Shown: positions 33,986-36,232 of the stretch, one piece after another | Numbering within the stretch: the first letter of the stretch is position 1 | How the letters are laid out: each line of letters opens with the position of its first letter | From: CALAGJ01 sp964293305 | GTDB lineage: Bacteria; Bacteroidota; Bacteroidia; Chitinophagales; Chitinophagaceae | Assembly: GCA_964293305.1 (NCBI GenBank) | Contig: CAXYYO010000035.1 | Location: forward strand, 1-36,232 | DNA: 36,232 bases | Reading direction: 5' to 3' | Translations under genes and position numbers: made by a program | The notes under the pieces: model-generated | Seen by the model: the letters and a program-made list of their open reading frames with translations, nothing else | The model's database searches: none | Told to the model about the DNA's origin: nothing

Positions 33986-34909
33986 TTAACGCTTCTCTCC
34001 CATCCAAACCTTTCTGCCATAACCTGCTATTACATGACGCTCACTATGATAAGAAGAGCGTACCAATGGCCCACTTTCTACATAGTCAAACCCAATGGAA
34101 TAGCCAATTTCTCTTAGTTCAGCAAATTCATCCGGATGTACAAACCTATTTACAGATAAGTGCTTTGGTGTTGGTTGTAAATATTGACCAAGTGTAAGCA
34201 CATCTACGCCTACACCTACAAGGTCTTCCATTGATTGCACTACCTCTGCTTTGGTTTCCCCAAGACCTAGCATAATGCCGGTTTTTGTGCGCATACCTCC
34301 TTGTTTTAAGATATGAAGTACCTCTAAGCTTCTTCTATATTTTGCTTGTATCCTTACTTGCCGGGTAAGTCTTTCTACCGTTTCCATATTGTGGCTTACC
34401 ACTTCTGGAGCGGCATCAATAATTCTTTGAATATTATGGGATTCCCCTTTAAAATCAGGAATAAGTGTTTCTAAGCTTGTATTAGGATTTAAAGCCTTTA
34501 CCGCCTTTATAGTATTGTACCAGATAATAGAACCGCCATCTTTTAATTCATCCCTATCCACACTTGTTATTACCGCATGTTTTACTTTCATGAGGTGAAT
34601 AGCTTCGGCTACTCGTTGTGGCTCATCCCAGTCTGCTGCTTCCGGTTTACCCGTAGCTACTGCACAAAAACCACAACTGCGTGTACAAATATTGCCAAGT
34701 ATCATAAAAGTGGCAGTGCCTGCACCCCAACATTCCCCCATATTTGGGCAGTTGCCGCTCTCACATATTGTATGAAGCTTGTGTGTATCTACAAGACCAC
34801 GTACATGCTTATAACTTTCGCCAATGGGCAGTTTTACCCTTAGCCAATCAGGCTTTCTGTTTTTAGATTTTTCAGATTGAATATTTACTACCGGAAGTTC
34901 CTGTATCAT
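33986..34909 (-). CDS. lipA: Lipoyl synthase LipA
   Basis: 307 residues. Radical-SAM cluster CTRSCGFC with Cys75, Cys79 and Cys82; auxiliary cluster Cys49, Cys54 and Cys60 (CESGNCPNMGEC); C-terminal RSSYHSE supplies the serine ligand of the auxiliary cluster. It inserts two sulfurs into octanoyl chains placed by LipB. It lies 49 bp downstream of the outer-membrane protein gene on the same strand. Confidence 0.97.
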   Translation of the reverse strand: MIQELPVVNIQSEKSKNRKPDWLRVKLPIGESYKHVRGLVDTHKLHTICESGNCPNMGECWGAGTATFMILGNICTRSCGFCAVATGKPEAADWDEPQRVAEAIHLMKVKHAVITSVDRDELKDGGSIIWYNTIKAVKALNPNTSLETLIPDFKGESHNIQRIIDAAPEVVSHNMETVERLTRQVRIQAKYRRSLEVLHILKQGGMRTKTGIMLGLGETKAEVVQSMEDLVGVGVDVLTLGQYLQPTPKHLSVNRFVHPDEFAELREIGYSIGFDYVESGPLVRSSYHSERHVIAGYGRKVWMGEKR

Positions 34910-34958
34910 AATTTATTATCAATAAATGCTGTATGTAACAGCTGGTAAATGCTAATGT

Positions 34959-35777
34959 TTATTTTCTCTTTCCAAATAATATACTCACATAAGCGTTGAA
35001 TATAAATTTTGGATTATTATCTACAACCATTATTGGCAGTGGTTTAAAATAATATTCTGCATTGAGTCCTAATTCAACGGCAGAAAGCAATTCACTATAT
35101 CGTCCATAATCAAACCTGAGTGCTACTTTTGAATGAAGTGCAGGTTGTATTTTTATTTCATCTAACCCTTTACCAAAACCACTTCCTCCAAATATATAAC
35201 CTGCATTTAAAAATATGGAATCAGACACATCTCCATATTTTACATCTCTAGATTCAAAAGTACTTTCATCAATCAATGCTTCTAAATAATATGGTTTTAA
35301 CAGACCAGCAGTTATGCCACCACCATAAATAGCAGAAACAGCCACACCATTTCTATTCCCTTTTCCACCTATCAATCTTTGCTGACCTATGCCTGCTTTT
35401 AAAGAGTAGGCAGTATTTTGCTTTCCAAAAATGTAAGGATTGCCAATGGCAAAGCCAAAACCGTCCGTCAATACTCCTTTTTCTTCTTTAGGGCTTTTTA
35501 TTTCATCTAAACTCACCCACCATAGGTTTGTTTTATTGATGTCTTTGTACTTGCCATGTTCATACAAAATACCCCACCCGTTTGTATTTAAGCGAATGCC
35601 AAAAGCATTTTGAACATTATAAACCAATGCCCCTTCTTCTTCTTTTTTAATGGCAGATTTTACCTGTTCTTCTCTTGCTGCTTTACGTTCATCTTTTTTG
35701 CTAAGTTGCTCTTCTTGTGCAGCTACCATATTCCAAATAAATAAGGCGGATATAAAAATTATAAGTTTCTTTTGCAT
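34959..35777 (-). CDS. Probable outer-membrane protein of unknown function
   Basis: 272 residues from the ATG at 35777 (MQKKLIIFISALFIWNMVAAQ, a signal peptide); a TTG 36 bases upstream is an unlikely start. A highly charged stretch (SKKDERKAAREEQVKSAIKKEEE) is followed by beta-rich sequence with many Gly and aromatic residues, ending in FIFNAYVSILFGKRK, so a small barrel is plausible. No domain recognised. It is divergent from the OsmC gene, with only 46 bp between the starts. Confidence 0.65.
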   Translation of the reverse strand: MQKKLIIFISALFIWNMVAAQEEQLSKKDERKAAREEQVKSAIKKEEEGALVYNVQNAFGIRLNTNGWGILYEHGKYKDINKTNLWWVSLDEIKSPKEEKGVLTDGFGFAIGNPYIFGKQNTAYSLKAGIGQQRLIGGKGNRNGVAVSAIYGGGITAGLLKPYYLEALIDESTFESRDVKYGDVSDSIFLNAGYIFGGSGFGKGLDEIKIQPALHSKVALRFDYGRYSELLSAVELGLNAEYYFKPLPIMVVDNNPKFIFNAYVSILFGKRK

Positions 35778-35823
35778 GAGGTATAAAATATGTTTTACCT
35801 GTATTTGAAACAAAAATAAAGAA

Positions 35824-36232
35824 ATGACAGCGAATATTATTTACAAAGGAAGCCTACGCACATTTTCTACCCATTTACAAAGCGGTAGTACAATAGAAAC
35901 TGATGCACCTACAGACAATCAGGGCATGGGTGCCCGCTTTTCTCCAACAGATTTATTGGCCACTTCTTTAGGATGTTGTATGGTTACCATAATGGGCATA
36001 AAAGCAAGGGATATGCAGGTGGATTTAGAGGGAACTCAAATAGCCATTACCAAAATTATGAAACAAGATCCCAGGCGTGTGGGTGGCATTAAAGTTTCAT
36101 TCGAATTTCCTACAAGTTTGCAAGTGGACGGCAAGCAGCAAGCAATATTGGAAAACGCAGCTAGGCATTGCCCTGTGGCTAAAAGCATACATCCTGACAT
36201 AGAACAAGAAATCAGTTTTGTATGGCCGGGAA
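35824..36232 (+). CDS. OsmC family protein (3' end cut by window)
   Basis: 136 codons visible and still open at the window edge; the family is about 137-145 residues long, so only a few residues are missing. Motifs: SPTDLLATSLGCCMVTIMGIKA with Cys51/Cys52 and ARHCPVAKSI with Cys116, the thiol pair used by OsmC/YhfA-type proteins to reduce organic hydroperoxides. The start codon is the ATG at 35824. Divergent from the outer-membrane protein gene. Confidence 0.9.
   Translation, partial: MTANIIYKGSLRTFSTHLQSGSTIETDAPTDNQGMGARFSPTDLLATSLGCCMVTIMGIKARDMQVDLEGTQIAITKIMKQDPRRVGGIKVSFEFPTSLQVDGKQQAILENAARHCPVAKSIHPDIEQEISFVWPG

Noticed and set aside
1..36232. CRISPR arrays, tRNA or rRNA genes, prophage or intact insertion sequences
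   Set aside because: No regularly spaced short repeats, cloverleaf-like sequences, ribosomal RNA segments, transposase or integrase frames were recognised on either strand.

Overview
The window looks like a chromosomal segment of a low-GC Bacteroidota bacterium, most likely in or near the Chitinophagaceae. Reasons: CarboxypepD-type outer-membrane barrels, VCBS/ASPIC-UnbV lipoproteins, a TPR protein paired with an outer-membrane barrel, a DUF6132 protein, a Crp/Fnr regulator of the Bacteroidota type, weak Shine-Dalgarno signals and several matches to the Bacteroidota -7 box TAnnTTTG. The family-level placement is an inference. No tRNA, rRNA, CRISPR array, intact transposase or prophage was found.

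Layout. 1-2370: a two-gene putative anti-phage module (AAA ATPase plus RloB/TOPRIM-like protein, RloAB or AbiL-like). Twin perfect palindromes exactly 50 bp apart lie in front of it and a long imperfect inverted repeat lies behind it. 2734-5835: an exported Fe/Mn superoxide dismutase directly followed by an outer-membrane barrel. 5894-8800 (minus): a thiol/persulfide module headed by a Crp/Fnr regulator, with two small YgaP/DUF2892-like membrane proteins, DUF6132, a rhodanese, a thioredoxin and a rhodanese-thioredoxin fusion lipoprotein. 9096-13981 (minus): a vanadium-haloperoxidase-like lipoprotein paired with a giant FG-GAP/UnbV lipoprotein. 14205-16225 (minus): an unknown secreted/membrane pair and a Kv-beta-type aldo/keto reductase. 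16363-18762: long-chain acyl-CoA synthetase and PyrR. 19140-20522: a sulfatase-fold lipoprotein that lacks the formylglycine cysteine, bracketed by two copies of a dispersed repeat. 20970-23136: a tightly coupled multi-pass membrane protein and SH3-lysozyme-like protein. 23154-27828 (minus): TPR protein and outer-membrane barrel. 28405-31953: trhO, lipB, a thioesterase and hpd. 32004-36232: prfA, an M23-type membrane anchor without its peptidase, lipA, an outer-membrane protein and an OsmC protein cut by the window end.

How the genes fit together. Much of the right half is housekeeping: lipoate synthesis (lipB and lipA), translation termination, tRNA wobble hydroxylation, tyrosine catabolism, pyrimidine salvage/regulation and fatty-acid activation. 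Redox and sulfur handling recurs: superoxide dismutase, the thioredoxin/rhodanese operon, TrhO (also a rhodanese) and OsmC. The best candidates for undescribed biology are the membrane protein/SH3-lysozyme pair, the palindrome-flanked defence pair, the Crp-headed sulfur operon with a candidate operator at about -41, and the degenerate sulfatase between repeats.
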